A stretch of DNA of 38,225 nucleotides from Clostridia bacterium (lineage in GTDB: Bacteria; Bacillota; Clostridia; Christensenellales; Borkfalkiaceae). This document shows positions 1-7,997 of this stretch, piece after piece (within the stretch, counting starts at the first letter, position 1; each line of letters begins with the position of its first letter). The notes beneath the pieces were generated by a model. That model was not told where the DNA came from, ran no database searches, and saw nothing but the letters and a program-made list of their open reading frames with translations. The DNA is taken from contig CAAGNQ010000021.1 in assembly GCA_900771345.1 (NCBI GenBank), forward strand, positions 1 through 38,225, read 5' to 3'. Both the position numbers and the translations under genes were made by a program.

Positions 1-174
1 GGAAGAGGAAACTATTCTATGGGCGTAAAAGAACAACTCATTTTCCCAGAAATTTCATACGATCAAGTAGAAAAAGTAAGAGGATTTGACATTTGTATTA
101 CGACGACGGCTAAAACCGACGAAGAAGCAAGAGAATTACTTGCAATGCTCGGATTGCCCTTCGCAAACAAGTAA
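1..174 (+). CDS. rplE: Ribosomal protein uL5 (C-terminal part)
   Basis: The window opens inside this gene, and only the last 57 codons are present, read in frame from base 1 to a TAA at 172-174. The fragment contains the typical uL5 C-terminus: a GRGNYSMG stretch, then a 'PEI.YD.V....GFDI.ITTTA' segment, and ends in LGLPF. uL5 binds 5S rRNA and the central protuberance of the large subunit. It is followed 17 nt later by rpsN, the normal Bacillota order. The 5' end lies outside the window. Confidence 0.95.
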   Translation, partial: GRGNYSMGVKEQLIFPEISYDQVEKVRGFDICITTTAKTDEEARELLAMLGLPFANK

Positions 175-191
175 GGTAAAGGAGTTATAAA

Positions 192-377
192 ATGGCTAAA
201 AAAGCAATGATAAATAAGCAGCAAAAACCTGCTAAATTTTCTACCAGAGCCTACACAAGATGCAGTATCTGTGGTCGTCCACACGCTGTACTTCGTAAAT
301 ACGGTATTTGCCGTATATGCTTTAGAAATCTCGCATACAAGGGCGAAATTCCAGGCGTTAAAAAGGCTAGTTGGTAA
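192..377 (+). CDS. rpsN: Ribosomal protein uS14, zinc-binding (type Z)
   Basis: This 61-residue protein matches the short, zinc-binding form of uS14 found in most Bacillota; the zinc-free form is about 90-100 residues. Cys24 and Cys27 (CSIC) with Cys40 and Cys43 (CRIC) form the two CxxC pairs that hold the zinc. It sits in the 3' domain of 16S rRNA in the small-subunit head. The ATG follows a GGTAAAGGAG ribosome site. The end of the gene contains the ribosome site of rpsH, so translation is probably coupled. Confidence 0.97.
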   Translation: MAKKAMINKQQKPAKFSTRAYTRCSICGRPHAVLRKYGICRICFRNLAYKGEIPGVKKASW

Positions 378-391
378 AGGAGGATATTGAA

Positions 392-778
392 ATGACAGAC
401 GTTATTGCAGATATGCTTACCAGAATAAGAAATGCTCTTATGGCTAAGCACGAAACAGTTGAAATCCCTGCATCAAACACTAAGAAAGCGATTGCAGATA
501 TTCTTCTAAAAGAAGGATATATCAGTGGCGTTGAAATTATCGAAGGTGTTCAGGGTACCATAAAAATTACCTTGAAGTATAATGGTAACCAAAAGGTTAT
601 CACAGGATTAAAGAGAGTTAGTAAACCAGGACTAAGAGTTTACGTTGGTACTGATGAAGTTCCACAAGTTCTTGGTGGTTTAGGTATAGCAATTCTCTCA
701 ACTTCAAAGGGAATTATGACAGGAAAAGAGGCTAAAAAGGCTCATCAAGGTGGCGAAGTTCTCGCTTACGTTTGGTAG
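392..778 (+). CDS. rpsH: Ribosomal protein uS8
   Basis: uS8 is a primary 16S rRNA binder of the central domain. The start is placed at the ATG at 392, preceded by AAAGGAGG at 376-383. An in-frame TTG at 371 would add seven residues upstream but lies inside rpsN and lacks a site. The 128-residue product starts TDVIADMLTRIRNA, typical of the family, and ends with the conserved GGEVLAYVW. The stop codon TAG is part of the ribosome site (AGGAGGTG) of rplF. Confidence 0.96.
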   Translation: MTDVIADMLTRIRNALMAKHETVEIPASNTKKAIADILLKEGYISGVEIIEGVQGTIKITLKYNGNQKVITGLKRVSKPGLRVYVGTDEVPQVLGGLGIAILSTSKGIMTGKEAKKAHQGGEVLAYVW

Positions 779-789
779 GAGGTGTAATT

Positions 790-1335
790 ATGTCAAGAAT
801 AGGAAATGCGATTATAAATATACCTGCTGGCGTAACTATTGAGATCAGTGGGAATGTAATTACTGTAAAAGGACCTAAGGGAACTTTGAGCCAAGTGTAC
901 GACCCAATTATTACACCGGTTATCGAAGGCAACGTATTGAAATTTACAAGAGCTAACGAGTTAGGAACTACAAAGGCTAAACACGGTCTTTATAGAGCAC
1001 TTACAGCAAATATGATTAAAGGAACAACCGAAGGTTTTAAGAAGACTTTGATTGTAAACGGTGTAGGTTGGAAGGTTGCTAAACAAGGCAAAAAAGTCGT
1101 AATGAACGTAGGTTTCAGCCATCCGGTTGAAATGGAAGAAATTGACGGAATTTCTATCGAATGCCCATCACAAACGGAAATCGTTATTAGTGGTATCGAT
1201 AAAGACAAAGTAGGTCAATTTGCAGCAATCGTTAGAGGCGTAAGAGAGCCAGAACCTTATCACGGATACGGAATTCGTTATAGCGACGAAGTTATCGAAA
1301 GAAAGGTTGGTAAAGCGGCAGGAGCCAAAGGCTAA
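790..1335 (+). CDS. rplF: Ribosomal protein uL6
   Basis: uL6 binds 23S rRNA near the sarcin-ricin loop. The chosen ATG at 790 follows TAGGAGGTG at 776-784; a TTG at 772 in the same frame overlaps rpsH and is less likely. The product begins SRIGN and has the two-lobed uL6 fold, with the conserved 'EPEPYHGYGIRY' signature near residues 150-161 and a Lys/Gly-rich C-terminus. Length (181) is normal. A 98-nt gap containing two hairpins separates it from rplR, unusual within this tightly packed operon. Confidence 0.96.
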   Translation: MSRIGNAIINIPAGVTIEISGNVITVKGPKGTLSQVYDPIITPVIEGNVLKFTRANELGTTKAKHGLYRALTANMIKGTTEGFKKTLIVNGVGWKVAKQGKKVVMNVGFSHPVEMEEIDGISIECPSQTEIVISGIDKDKVGQFAAIVRGVREPEPYHGYGIRYSDEVIERKVGKAAGAKG

Positions 1336-1354
1336 TAAATTTAAAGGGCTTTTA

Positions 1355-1405
1355 GTGGACGCACTTAAGGTTTTAGTGCGTCTGCCGAGTGTACCTTTAA
1401 GGTAC
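1355..1405 (+). promoter_or_regulatory. Tandem RNA hairpins in the rplF-rplR gap
   Basis: GACGCACT at 1358-1365 pairs perfectly with AGTGCGTC at 1375-1382 around a 9-nt loop, and G·U/G-C pairs extend the stem outward to 1355/1385. A second hairpin follows at 1391-1405 (GTACC, 5-nt loop, GGTAC). No U-tract follows either stem, so neither looks like a terminator. They could be a processing or stability signal, or a ribosomal-protein binding site. The pairing is direct; the function is unknown. Confidence 0.55.
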
Positions 1406-1433
1406 GAAAAGTTATTAAATAGGAGTTAAAACA

Positions 1434-1802
1434 ATGATTACAAAAATCAACAAGAATAAGGACAGATTAAAAAGACATAAAAGAGTAAGAGCAAAAGTGA
1501 AGGGTACGGCTGAAATGCCAAGACTTTCAGTTTATAGAAGTCTAACTCACATTTATGCACAACTTATAGACGACGTTAAAGGAAACACCTTGGTTACGGC
1601 GTCTACGCTAGATAAAGCACTAAAGGGTTCTTTTGAAGGCAAAGACAGGAAGGCACAAGCGTTCGCAGTTGGCGAACTTATCGCTAAAAAGGCAGCAGAG
1701 AAGGGTATCAAAGCAGTCGTATTTGATAGAGGTGGATATTTATACACCGGTCGTGTTGCAAGCTTAGCAGAAGGCGCAAGAAAGGGCGGCTTGGAATTCT
1801 AA
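1434..1802 (+). CDS. rplR: Ribosomal protein uL18
   Basis: uL18 binds 5S rRNA together with uL5. The 122-residue product has the basic N-terminus (KRHKRVRAKVKGT), the 'PRLSVYRSLTHIYAQ' strand near residues 29-43 and the C-terminal 'FDRGGYLYTGRV..LAEGARKGGL' motif that contacts 5S rRNA. The ATG follows AGGAGT at 1421-1426. Length is normal. Confidence 0.97.
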   Translation: MITKINKNKDRLKRHKRVRAKVKGTAEMPRLSVYRSLTHIYAQLIDDVKGNTLVTASTLDKALKGSFEGKDRKAQAFAVGELIAKKAAEKGIKAVVFDRGGYLYTGRVASLAEGARKGGLEF

Positions 1803-1823
1803 AAAATCAAGGAGAATACTAAA

Positions 1824-2345
1824 ATGGCAAGAGAAAATAATAGAGCACCTAGAAAGGCTGAAGAGAACGACGGTTTAATTAAAAAATTAATTTGTGTAAA
1901 CCGTGTTACAAAGACCGTTAAGGGTGGTAGAAATATGAGATTTGCTGCACTCGTTGTTGTTGGTGACGGTGCTGGAAAAGTTGGTTGCGCAATGGGTAAA
2001 GCAAAAGAAGTTCCAGAGGCAATTGATAAGGCAACGGCAAGAGCAAAGAAGAATATGTTCGCTGTTTCCCTTTTAGGAACGAGTATTCCACACGAAGTTC
2101 ACGGAAGATTCGGCAGTGGTATGGTATTAATGATGCCTGCTGAAGAAGGTACTGGTGTTATCGCTGGTGGTCCAGTTCGTGCAGTAATGGAAGCAGTTGG
2201 AATTACCAACATCAGAACAAAATCTCACGGAACAAACAATAAGATTAACTGTGTTAAAGCGGCTCTCGCTGGACTTAAAGAGTTGAGAACTGCAGAGCAG
2301 ATTGCAACTATTCGCGGAAAGACCGTTGAAGAAGTTAATGGTTAA
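1824..2345 (+). CDS. rpsE: Ribosomal protein uS5
   Basis: uS5 lines the mRNA entry path and influences decoding fidelity. The 173-residue protein shows the S5 N-terminal double-stranded-RNA-binding domain ('GGRNMRFAALVVVGDG.G.VG.A.GKAKEVPEAI', roughly residues 34-72) and the C-terminal domain with GTGVIAGGPVRAV and GTNN. An AAGGAG site lies at 1809-1814. Its stop codon TAA is the first part of the TAAGGAGG site of rpmD. Confidence 0.97.
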   Translation: MARENNRAPRKAEENDGLIKKLICVNRVTKTVKGGRNMRFAALVVVGDGAGKVGCAMGKAKEVPEAIDKATARAKKNMFAVSLLGTSIPHEVHGRFGSGMVLMMPAEEGTGVIAGGPVRAVMEAVGITNIRTKSHGTNNKINCVKAALAGLKELRTAEQIATIRGKTVEEVNG

Positions 2346-2359
2346 GGAGGGTTACTTTT

Positions 2360-2563
2360 ATGGCAAAGGCAAAGAAAACGGAAACCGGAAAAATAAAAGT
2401 TACGCTTGTTAAAAGCACGATAGCAATATTACCGCAGCACAAGAAAATAGTAGCGGCACTCGGACTCAAAAAGGTACGTTCTTATCGTATTCACGATGAA
2501 AACCCTTGCATTCTCGGTATGATTGCAAAGGTAAATTATCTTCTAAAAGTTGAGAAGATTTAA
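2360..2563 (+). CDS. rpmD: Ribosomal protein uL30
   Basis: This is a small large-subunit protein of 67 residues, slightly longer than the usual ~60 because of a Lys-rich N-terminal extension (MAKAKKTETG) before the 'IKVTLVKSTIAILPQHKK' core. The 'LGLKKV' motif and the terminal 'G.I.KV.YLLKVE' strand are typical. It is preceded by TAAGGAGG overlapping the rpsE stop and followed by rplO, as in other Bacillota. Confidence 0.95.
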   Translation: MAKAKKTETGKIKVTLVKSTIAILPQHKKIVAALGLKKVRSYRIHDENPCILGMIAKVNYLLKVEKI

Positions 2564-2596
2564 GCCGAGAAATTACTAAATTTAAGGAGTAATAAT

Positions 2597-3043
2597 ATGA
2601 GATTAGGTGATTTAAATCCCGCTATAGGCGCAACAACAACCAAGAAAAGACTCGGCAGAGGAATCGGTTCAGGTTTAGGCAAAACTAGCGGTAAAGGACA
2701 TAAAGGACAATGGGCAAGAAGTGGTGGTGGAGTTCGTCCAGGATTTGAAGGTGGTCAAATGCCACTTATTAGAAGAATTCCAAAACGTGGCTTCAATAAC
2801 CATTTCAAAAAGGTATATAGTATTGTAAATCTTTCTGTTTTAGAGGGTTTTGATGCTAATTCAGTAGTTGATATGGAAGTTCTTAGCGAAAAAGGACTTA
2901 TTAAGGTTATGAAGGACTGTGTTGGTCTAAAGGTTTTAGGTAACGGAACTCTAACCAAAGCACTAACTGTTAAGGCAAAAGCATTCTCGGCTTCAGCAAA
3001 AGAGGCTATTGAGAAAGCAGGTGGAAAAGTAGAACAAATCTAA
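2597..3043 (+). CDS. rplO: Ribosomal protein uL15
   Basis: uL15 is a late-assembly protein of the large subunit. The 148-residue product has the diagnostic glycine/lysine-rich N-terminal extension (RLGRGIGSGLGKTSGKGHKGQ, residues about 18-38, spelled here only as landmark), the 'RPGFEGGQMPL.RR.PKRGF' segment and a C-terminal globular domain ending in AGGKVEQI. An AAGGAG site precedes the ATG, and secY follows after 24 nt. Confidence 0.96.
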   Translation: MRLGDLNPAIGATTTKKRLGRGIGSGLGKTSGKGHKGQWARSGGGVRPGFEGGQMPLIRRIPKRGFNNHFKKVYSIVNLSVLEGFDANSVVDMEVLSEKGLIKVMKDCVGLKVLGNGTLTKALTVKAKAFSASAKEAIEKAGGKVEQI

Positions 3044-3067
3044 CCCACTTAAAATAGGGAGGGCAAA

Positions 3068-4369
3068 ATGTTTCAAACAATAGTAAAGGCGTTTAAAATC
3101 CCAGACGTGAGAAAGAAAATTCTAATCACTATTGCACTTCTTTTCGTGTATAGATTAGGATGTTATATCCCAGTACCAGGTATTACTGCCTTCGAGGGTA
3201 TGAATGATTTCTCATTTCTGCAAATTATGAGCGCAGTATCAGGAGGAGCGCTAGCGTCAGGCTCGTTCTTCGCAATGGGAATAGGACCATATATTAACTC
3301 TTCAATTATAATCCAACTCCTAACGGTAGGTATTCCTGCATTAGAAAGGCTTTCAAAACAAGGTGAAGAAGGCAAGAGAAAAATAAACAATCTTACAAGA
3401 TTATTAACCTTGTTACTTGCTATTTTCCAAGCAATAGGAATTCTAGTTGCATTCAACGAGTCAATTGACTTTTCAAGTTTGTTTGCAGCAGAGGGATTTG
3501 GAAAATTCTTGAGTTACGCACTATTAGTAATTATTTATACTGCTGGTGCCGCTCTTACAATGTGGATTGGCGAGAGAATTACTGATTACGGTGTATCAAA
3601 CGGTATATCGCTCTTAATTTTTGCAGGTATTTTATCTACTGCAGGTGCGGCGATACTAGGTTTAATAACACAACTATCAGTACCAGAAACAGCAGGAACT
3701 GCTGCTTGGCAACTAATCGGCTTTGTTATTGCCGCTATCGTTATTTTTACAGCCATTGTAGCAGTAAACAGTGCAGAGAGGAAGATTACCGTTCAATACG
3801 CTAAGCAGATTAAAGGTAGGAAGATGTATGGTGGTCAATCTACTCATATTCCTATTAAGGTTAATGCATCAGGCGTTATGCCACTTATCTTCTCATTCGC
3901 AATCTTATCGTTCCCAGATTTAGTTATGAATCTATTAGGCGTAACTGATAACTGGTGGATAAGAAATATGGGACTTGGCAAAGATTCTTCTGGAAGCTGG
4001 GTGTATATTGTAGCATTGTGTGTATTGATTTTATTCTTCTCATACTTCTACAATCAAATTCAGTTCAACCCTGACGACATAAGTAAGAGTATACAAGGTA
4101 ACGGTGGTTTTATTCCAGGATATAGACCGGGAAAACCAACTGCAGATTTCTTAAGAAAGACATCAAATAGGATAACTTTATTTGGAGCAATCTTCCTTGC
4201 AGTTGTAGCACTTGTTCCGTCTATTGTGTTTAAGGCTATCGGTGGAAATAGTTTAGTTAACGCATTCAGCGCAACTGGATTATTAATCATAGTTTCTGTA
4301 GCGTTAGAATTTGAACAAGCATTGCAGTCTCAAATTATGATGAAACAGTATAAAGGAATACTAAAGTAG
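3068..4369 (+). CDS. secY: Protein translocase subunit SecY
   Basis: This is the channel subunit of the Sec translocon in the cytoplasmic membrane, the partner of SecE/SecG and of the SecA motor encoded at 23869. The 433-residue protein has ten predicted membrane segments. Landmarks are the N-terminal 'R.GCYIPVPGI' segment, 'GIGPYINSSIIIQLL' (residues about 73-88), 'GVSNGISLLIFAGI' and the cytoplasmic loop 'PDDISKSIQGNGGFIPG.RPG.PT', which contacts SecA and the ribosome. An AGGGAGGG site precedes the start. It is co-transcribed with the ribosomal proteins and adk. Confidence 0.98.
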   Translation: MFQTIVKAFKIPDVRKKILITIALLFVYRLGCYIPVPGITAFEGMNDFSFLQIMSAVSGGALASGSFFAMGIGPYINSSIIIQLLTVGIPALERLSKQGEEGKRKINNLTRLLTLLLAIFQAIGILVAFNESIDFSSLFAAEGFGKFLSYALLVIIYTAGAALTMWIGERITDYGVSNGISLLIFAGILSTAGAAILGLITQLSVPETAGTAAWQLIGFVIAAIVIFTAIVAVNSAERKITVQYAKQIKGRKMYGGQSTHIPIKVNASGVMPLIFSFAILSFPDLVMNLLGVTDNWWIRNMGLGKDSSGSWVYIVALCVLILFFSYFYNQIQFNPDDISKSIQGNGGFIPGYRPGKPTADFLRKTSNRITLFGAIFLAVVALVPSIVFKAIGGNSLVNAFSATGLLIIVSVALEFEQALQSQIMMKQYKGILK

Positions 4370-4377
4370 CAACTAAA

Positions 4378-4998
4378 ATGAAACTAATTTTACTTGGCGC
4401 ACCAGGTAGTGGCAAGGGTACGCAAGGGGCGTATATAACTGATAAGTACGACCTACCACATATTTCGACCGGTGACTTATTTAGAGAAAACATAAAGAAT
4501 AATACTCCACTAGGGCTTAGAGTAAAAGAAATTATGGATACGGGTAACTTGTGTCCAGATGACCTAACGGTCGAACTTGTTAAGGATAGACTTCAAAAAC
4601 CCGATTGTAAAAAAGGGTATTTGCTAGATGGTTTTCCGAGAAATATTGAGCAAGCGAAAGAGCTTGACTTGATTGATTCGCCAGATAAGGTCATAAATAT
4701 TGACGTAGACTTGGCATGTGTTGAGCACAGAATAACTGGTAGACGCACTTGTGATAAATGTAAGCAATCTTTTCATATCGACTTTATAGGCGACGTTAAA
4801 ATTTGTCCTGAATGTGGTGGGCAACTTCTGACGAGAAAGGATGATAATGCAGAGACGGTAAAAGAAAGACTTGCTGTTTACGCGAGTCAAACCGAGTCCT
4901 TGATAGATTTTTATTCTAGACAAGGTAAACTCGCCACCGTTGACGGTAACAAGTCTGTTAATGAAGTTTTTAATGAAATTGTGAAGATTTTAGAATGA
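4378..4998 (+). CDS. adk: Adenylate kinase, zinc-LID type
   Basis: The enzyme interconverts ATP + AMP and 2 ADP in the cytosol. Visible motifs are the P-loop GAPGSGKGT (residues 7-15), 'STGDLFR' in the AMP-binding region, 'LLDGFPRN' (82-89) and 'GRRTCDKC'. Cys125, Cys128, Cys143 and Cys146 form the zinc site of the LID, as in Gram-positive enzymes. The LID is a few residues shorter than usual, giving 206 residues instead of about 215. There is no good ribosome site in the 8-nt gap after secY. The gene overlaps map by 4 nt (ATGA). Confidence 0.97.
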   Translation: MKLILLGAPGSGKGTQGAYITDKYDLPHISTGDLFRENIKNNTPLGLRVKEIMDTGNLCPDDLTVELVKDRLQKPDCKKGYLLDGFPRNIEQAKELDLIDSPDKVINIDVDLACVEHRITGRRTCDKCKQSFHIDFIGDVKICPECGGQLLTRKDDNAETVKERLAVYASQTESLIDFYSRQGKLATVDGNKSVNEVFNEIVKILE

Positions 4999-5741
4999 TT
5001 ACTATTAAAACTGACAAAGAAATATCGTTGATGCGAGAAAGTGGTAAACTTACCAAAAACGTTCTCGAACTAATAGGACGGGAAATAAGGGTAGGAATGA
5101 CCACAAAAGAATTGGACAAGATTGCTTACGATTATATAAAATCATGTGGAGCATATCCGTCGTTTTTAGGCTATTCAGGCTATCCTGCATCAACTTGTAT
5201 TTCGATAGACGATACGGTTGTTCACGGTATTCCATCAGATGACATTGTAATTAAAGAGGGTCAGATAGTCAGCGTTGACGTCGGTGTGATTCTCAATGGT
5301 TGGCACGGTGATGCCGCTAGAACGTTTATGGTAGGTGAAGTTAGTGAGGAAAAGAAAAAACTCGTTAAGGTCACTGAAGAATGTTTCTTTAAGGCGATTG
5401 AAAATCTACGAGACGGTTCGCCAATTGGTGATATAGGATATAGAGTTCAAACTCACGCAGAGGCAAATGGCTTTTCAGTTGTTAGAGCGCTCGTAGGGCA
5501 CGGCATAGGCAAAGAGATGCATGAGGACCCGTCAGTTCCTAATTATGGAAGAAAGGGCACGGGAATTCGCCTAAAAAAAGGCATGGTGATAGCAATCGAG
5601 CCAATGATAAATGCAGGAGTGTATCAAGTAGACTTTATGCCAGACGGTTGGACGGTTAAAACTAAAGACAGGAAACCGTCAGCGCATTATGAAAACACAA
5701 TTGCAATAACCGACGAAGGTGTTGAGATATTGACGCTTTAG
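4995..5741 (+). CDS. map: Methionine aminopeptidase, type I
   Basis: This cytosolic metalloprotease removes the initiator Met from nascent proteins. The pita-bread fold metal ligands are all present: Asp95, Asp106, His169, Glu202 and Glu233, with His78 as the conserved substrate-side histidine. The 248-residue length and lack of an N-terminal zinc finger identify type Ia. It starts within the adk stop (ATGA overlap), so translation is probably coupled. Confidence 0.97.
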   Translation: MITIKTDKEISLMRESGKLTKNVLELIGREIRVGMTTKELDKIAYDYIKSCGAYPSFLGYSGYPASTCISIDDTVVHGIPSDDIVIKEGQIVSVDVGVILNGWHGDAARTFMVGEVSEEKKKLVKVTEECFFKAIENLRDGSPIGDIGYRVQTHAEANGFSVVRALVGHGIGKEMHEDPSVPNYGRKGTGIRLKKGMVIAIEPMINAGVYQVDFMPDGWTVKTKDRKPSAHYENTIAITDEGVEILTL

Positions 5742-5746
5742 ATTAT

Positions 5747-6034
5747 ATGAATAAAGAACAATTTTCGGTAGGCGACGTGGTAAAGAGCGTTGCAGGGCGA
5801 GATAAGGATAAAATCTTTATAATTATACGAACACAAGAAAAATCAGTTTTTCTTGTTGACGGAAGGACTAGGAAGATAAATAATCCTAAAAAGAAAAGTG
5901 CAAAACACTTAGAAATGATTTCAGTTGCGAAAGGCTTTGACCTCGCAATTAAAATACAACAAGGCGAGCCGATAGCCAATAAAAAGGTTTATCGGATAAT
6001 AAACGCCAAAAAAGAAAAATTACAGGAGGATTAA
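5747..6034 (+). CDS. KOW-domain putative RNA-binding protein (L14e-like)
   Basis: This is a small basic protein of 95 residues. The N-terminal 'FSVGDVVKSVAGRDKDKIFII' followed by 'VFLVDGRTRKINNPKKK' (residues about 6-52) resembles the KOW/L14e RNA-binding fold. A gene of this kind commonly sits between map and infA in Clostridia and Bacilli. That context and the Lys content suggest a role at the ribosome, but the function is not established. It starts 5 nt after the map stop with no clear ribosome site; infA follows immediately. Confidence 0.85.
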   Translation: MNKEQFSVGDVVKSVAGRDKDKIFIIIRTQEKSVFLVDGRTRKINNPKKKSAKHLEMISVAKGFDLAIKIQQGEPIANKKVYRIINAKKEKLQED

Positions 6035-6038
6035 GTTT

Positions 6039-6260
6039 GTGTCAAAGGACGATGTTATAGAAACCGAAGGCGTGATTGTTGAAGCATTACCGAATGCGAC
6101 ATTTACGGTTAAATTATCTAATGGTCACGTTATAACGGCTTATATTTCAGGTAAACTTCGCATGCATTATATAAAAATTATACCAGGCGATAGTGTTAAA
6201 TTAGAAATGAGCCCATACGATTTGACCAAAGGTAGAATTATTTGGCGAAGCAAGAACTAA
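6039..6260 (+). CDS. infA: Translation initiation factor IF-1
   Basis: IF-1 is an OB-fold (S1-like) protein of 73 residues that occupies the ribosomal A site during initiation. Recognisable segments are 'EGVIVEALPNATFTVKLSNGH', 'ISGKLRMHYIKIIPGD' and 'SPYDLTKGRI'. Translation starts at GTG (6039), well placed behind CAGGAGG at 6023-6029. Confidence 0.97.
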   Translation: MSKDDVIETEGVIVEALPNATFTVKLSNGHVITAYISGKLRMHYIKIIPGDSVKLEMSPYDLTKGRIIWRSKN

Positions 6261-6293
6261 AAACATAAACGAATTCCAAAAGGAGATATTAAA

Positions 6294-6410
6294 ATGAAAG
6301 TTAGACCTTCAGTAAAGCCTATGTGCGATAAGTGCAAAGTAATTAAAAGAAACGGAAAAGTAATGGTAATTTGTTCAAAGAACAAGAGCCATAAACAAAG
6401 ACAGGGTTAA
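6294..6410 (+). CDS. rpmJ: Ribosomal protein bL36, zinc-binding
   Basis: This 38-codon gene reads MKVRPSVKPMCDKCKVIKR at its start and ends in KQRQG. Cys11, Cys14, Cys27 and His33 form the zinc site of the C+ form of bL36. The ATG follows AAAGGAGAT. bL36 packs into the 23S rRNA near the base of the L7/L12 stalk. infA-rpmJ-rpsM is the standard order. Confidence 0.96.
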   Translation: MKVRPSVKPMCDKCKVIKRNGKVMVICSKNKSHKQRQG

Positions 6411-6420
6411 TCCCAATTGA

Positions 6421-6438
6421 TAAACCCTCAAGGGTTTA
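6421..6438 (+). promoter_or_regulatory. Short perfect hairpin between rpmJ and rpsM
   Basis: TAAACCCT (6421-6428) and AGGGTTTA (6431-6438) are perfectly complementary and would fold into a seven-pair stem with a TCAA tetraloop. No U-tract follows, so it is not a standard terminator. It lies in the 141-nt rpmJ-rpsM gap, otherwise A-rich and without a convincing promoter. It may be an RNA processing or attenuation site; the function is not known. Confidence 0.4.
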
Positions 6439-6551
6439 CGGAAAACAACAGCGAAAAATAATGAGTAGCAATTCATTCCAAAGTGAAAGTTTTTTTCTGC
6501 GATAAAATATACAAAAATAATAATATTATCAAGAAATACGGAGGTATTTGA

Positions 6552-6929
6552 ATGGCACGTATAGCCGGTGTTGATTTGCCTAACAACAAAAGAGTTGAAA
6601 TCGGTTTGACATACATTTATGGTATCGGTCTTACCACGGCAAAGAAAATCATTAAAGAAACGGGCATTAATCCCGACACAAGAGTAAAAGACTTAAGCGA
6701 AAATGACGTTGCAAAATTAAGAGAATATATCGAACACAACCTTCACGTAGAAGGTGATTTGAGAAGCGAAGTAAGCCTATCAATCAAGAGATTAATTGAA
6801 ATAGGTTGCTATCGTGGTGTTCGTCACAGAAAGGGCCTTCCAGTTCGTGGACAGAGTTCTAAGAGAAATGCGAGGACTAGAAAAGGACCTCGTCGTACCG
6901 TTGCTAAAAAGAAAACGGCTACTAGATAA
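6552..6929 (+). CDS. rpsM: Ribosomal protein uS13
   Basis: uS13 sits in the small-subunit head and forms bridges to the large subunit. The 125-residue protein starts ARIAGVDLPNNKR, contains the helix-hairpin 'YIYGIG' motif and 'GCYRGVRHRKGLPVRGQ', and ends in the basic tail that approaches P-site tRNA. Its ATG follows ACGGAGGT at 6539-6546. Confidence 0.97.
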   Translation: MARIAGVDLPNNKRVEIGLTYIYGIGLTTAKKIIKETGINPDTRVKDLSENDVAKLREYIEHNLHVEGDLRSEVSLSIKRLIEIGCYRGVRHRKGLPVRGQSSKRNARTRKGPRRTVAKKKTATR

Positions 6930-6944
6930 TGGAGGTAACGTATA

Positions 6945-7337
6945 ATGGCAGCAGCAAAGAAAATTGTTAAAAAACGTAAAGACGCCAGAAAGGTTGACAA
7001 AGGTCAAGCACATATTCAAGCGTCATTCAATAACACTTTGGTAACCATCACCGATATGCAAGGTAACACAGTATCTTGGTCAAGTGCTGGTAGCCTAGGC
7101 TTTAAGGGTTCAAGAAAGAGCACACCGTTTGCAGCACAAATGGCGGCAGAAGCAGCAGGAAAGATTGCAAGAGACCAAGGTATGCGTTCAGTAGAAGTAT
7201 ACGTAAAAGGACCTGGTGCTGGTAGAGAATCGGCAATCAGAGCGCTTACAAACTGCGATATGGAGGTAACGCTAATTCAGGACGTATCTCCAATTCCACA
7301 CAATGGATGCAGACCACCTAAGAAGCGTAGAGTATAG
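6945..7337 (+). CDS. rpsK: Ribosomal protein uS11
   Basis: uS11 forms part of the platform and the mRNA exit tunnel. The 130-residue protein contains 'ASFNNTLVTITDMQGNT', 'GSRKSTPFAAQMAAE', 'VKGPGAGRESAIRAL' and the invariant C-terminus 'PHNGCRPPKKRRV'. A TGGAGGT ribosome site precedes it. Confidence 0.97.
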   Translation: MAAAKKIVKKRKDARKVDKGQAHIQASFNNTLVTITDMQGNTVSWSSAGSLGFKGSRKSTPFAAQMAAEAAGKIARDQGMRSVEVYVKGPGAGRESAIRALTNCDMEVTLIQDVSPIPHNGCRPPKKRRV

Positions 7338-7349
7338 GAGGAAAGATAA

Positions 7350-7973
7350 ATGGCTAAATATACAGAATCTAAATGTCGTTTGTGTAGGCGTGAAGGCGCA
7401 AAATTGTTCTTAAAAGGCGAAAGATGTTTTAAGGGCGTATGTGCTTTCGAAAAGAGACCGGTAGCTCCTGGTCAACACGGAATGAGCAGAAAGAAAATTT
7501 CAGAATACGGCTTGCAACTTCGTGAAAAGCAAAAATGCAAGAGAATTTACGGAGTTCTTGAAGGGCAGTTTAGAAAATATTATGAAAAAGCAGATAGGAT
7601 GAAGGGCATTACTGGTGAAAACATGCTTTCACTATTAGAGCGTCGTCTTGATAACGTTATTTTCAGAATGGGAATCGGTGCATCAAGAGCGCAAGCTCGT
7701 CAACTTGTAACACACGCACACTTTACAGTTAATGGCAAAAATTGCAATATTGCATCATTCTCAGTAAAGGTTGGTGACGTTATCGCAGTTAAAGAAAACA
7801 AAAAAGATAACAAATACTTCAGCGAAATTAAGCAGATGAAAGTAGGCGCAATGCCAAAGTGGTTAGAGTTTAACCCAGAAACACTTGAAGGAAAGATTAT
7901 AGCGCTACCAACAAGAGAAGATATTGACATCTCAATTGCTGAGCATATGATTGTCGAGTTGTATTCTAAATAG
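7350..7973 (+). CDS. rpsD: Ribosomal protein uS4, zinc-binding
   Basis: uS4 nucleates assembly of the 16S 5' domain. The N-terminal domain carries Cys9, Cys12, Cys26 and Cys31, the same spacing as the zinc-binding uS4 of Thermus; the B. subtilis protein lacks this site. The S4 RNA-binding domain spans about residues 97-160 ('RRLDNVIFRMG...ARQLVTHAHFTVNGK'). Length (207) is normal. In several bacteria uS4 represses its own operon, which makes the structured spacer that follows worth noting. Confidence 0.97.
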   Translation: MAKYTESKCRLCRREGAKLFLKGERCFKGVCAFEKRPVAPGQHGMSRKKISEYGLQLREKQKCKRIYGVLEGQFRKYYEKADRMKGITGENMLSLLERRLDNVIFRMGIGASRAQARQLVTHAHFTVNGKNCNIASFSVKVGDVIAVKENKKDNKYFSEIKQMKVGAMPKWLEFNPETLEGKIIALPTREDIDISIAEHMIVELYSK

Positions 7974-7997
7974 TAATTAAATAAAATAAATAAAATC

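Noticed and set aside
6480..6510. Promoter upstream of rpsM (TAAAAT at 6503-6508)
   Set aside because: No -35 hexamer is found at 16-18 nt; the spacer is merely A/T-rich.
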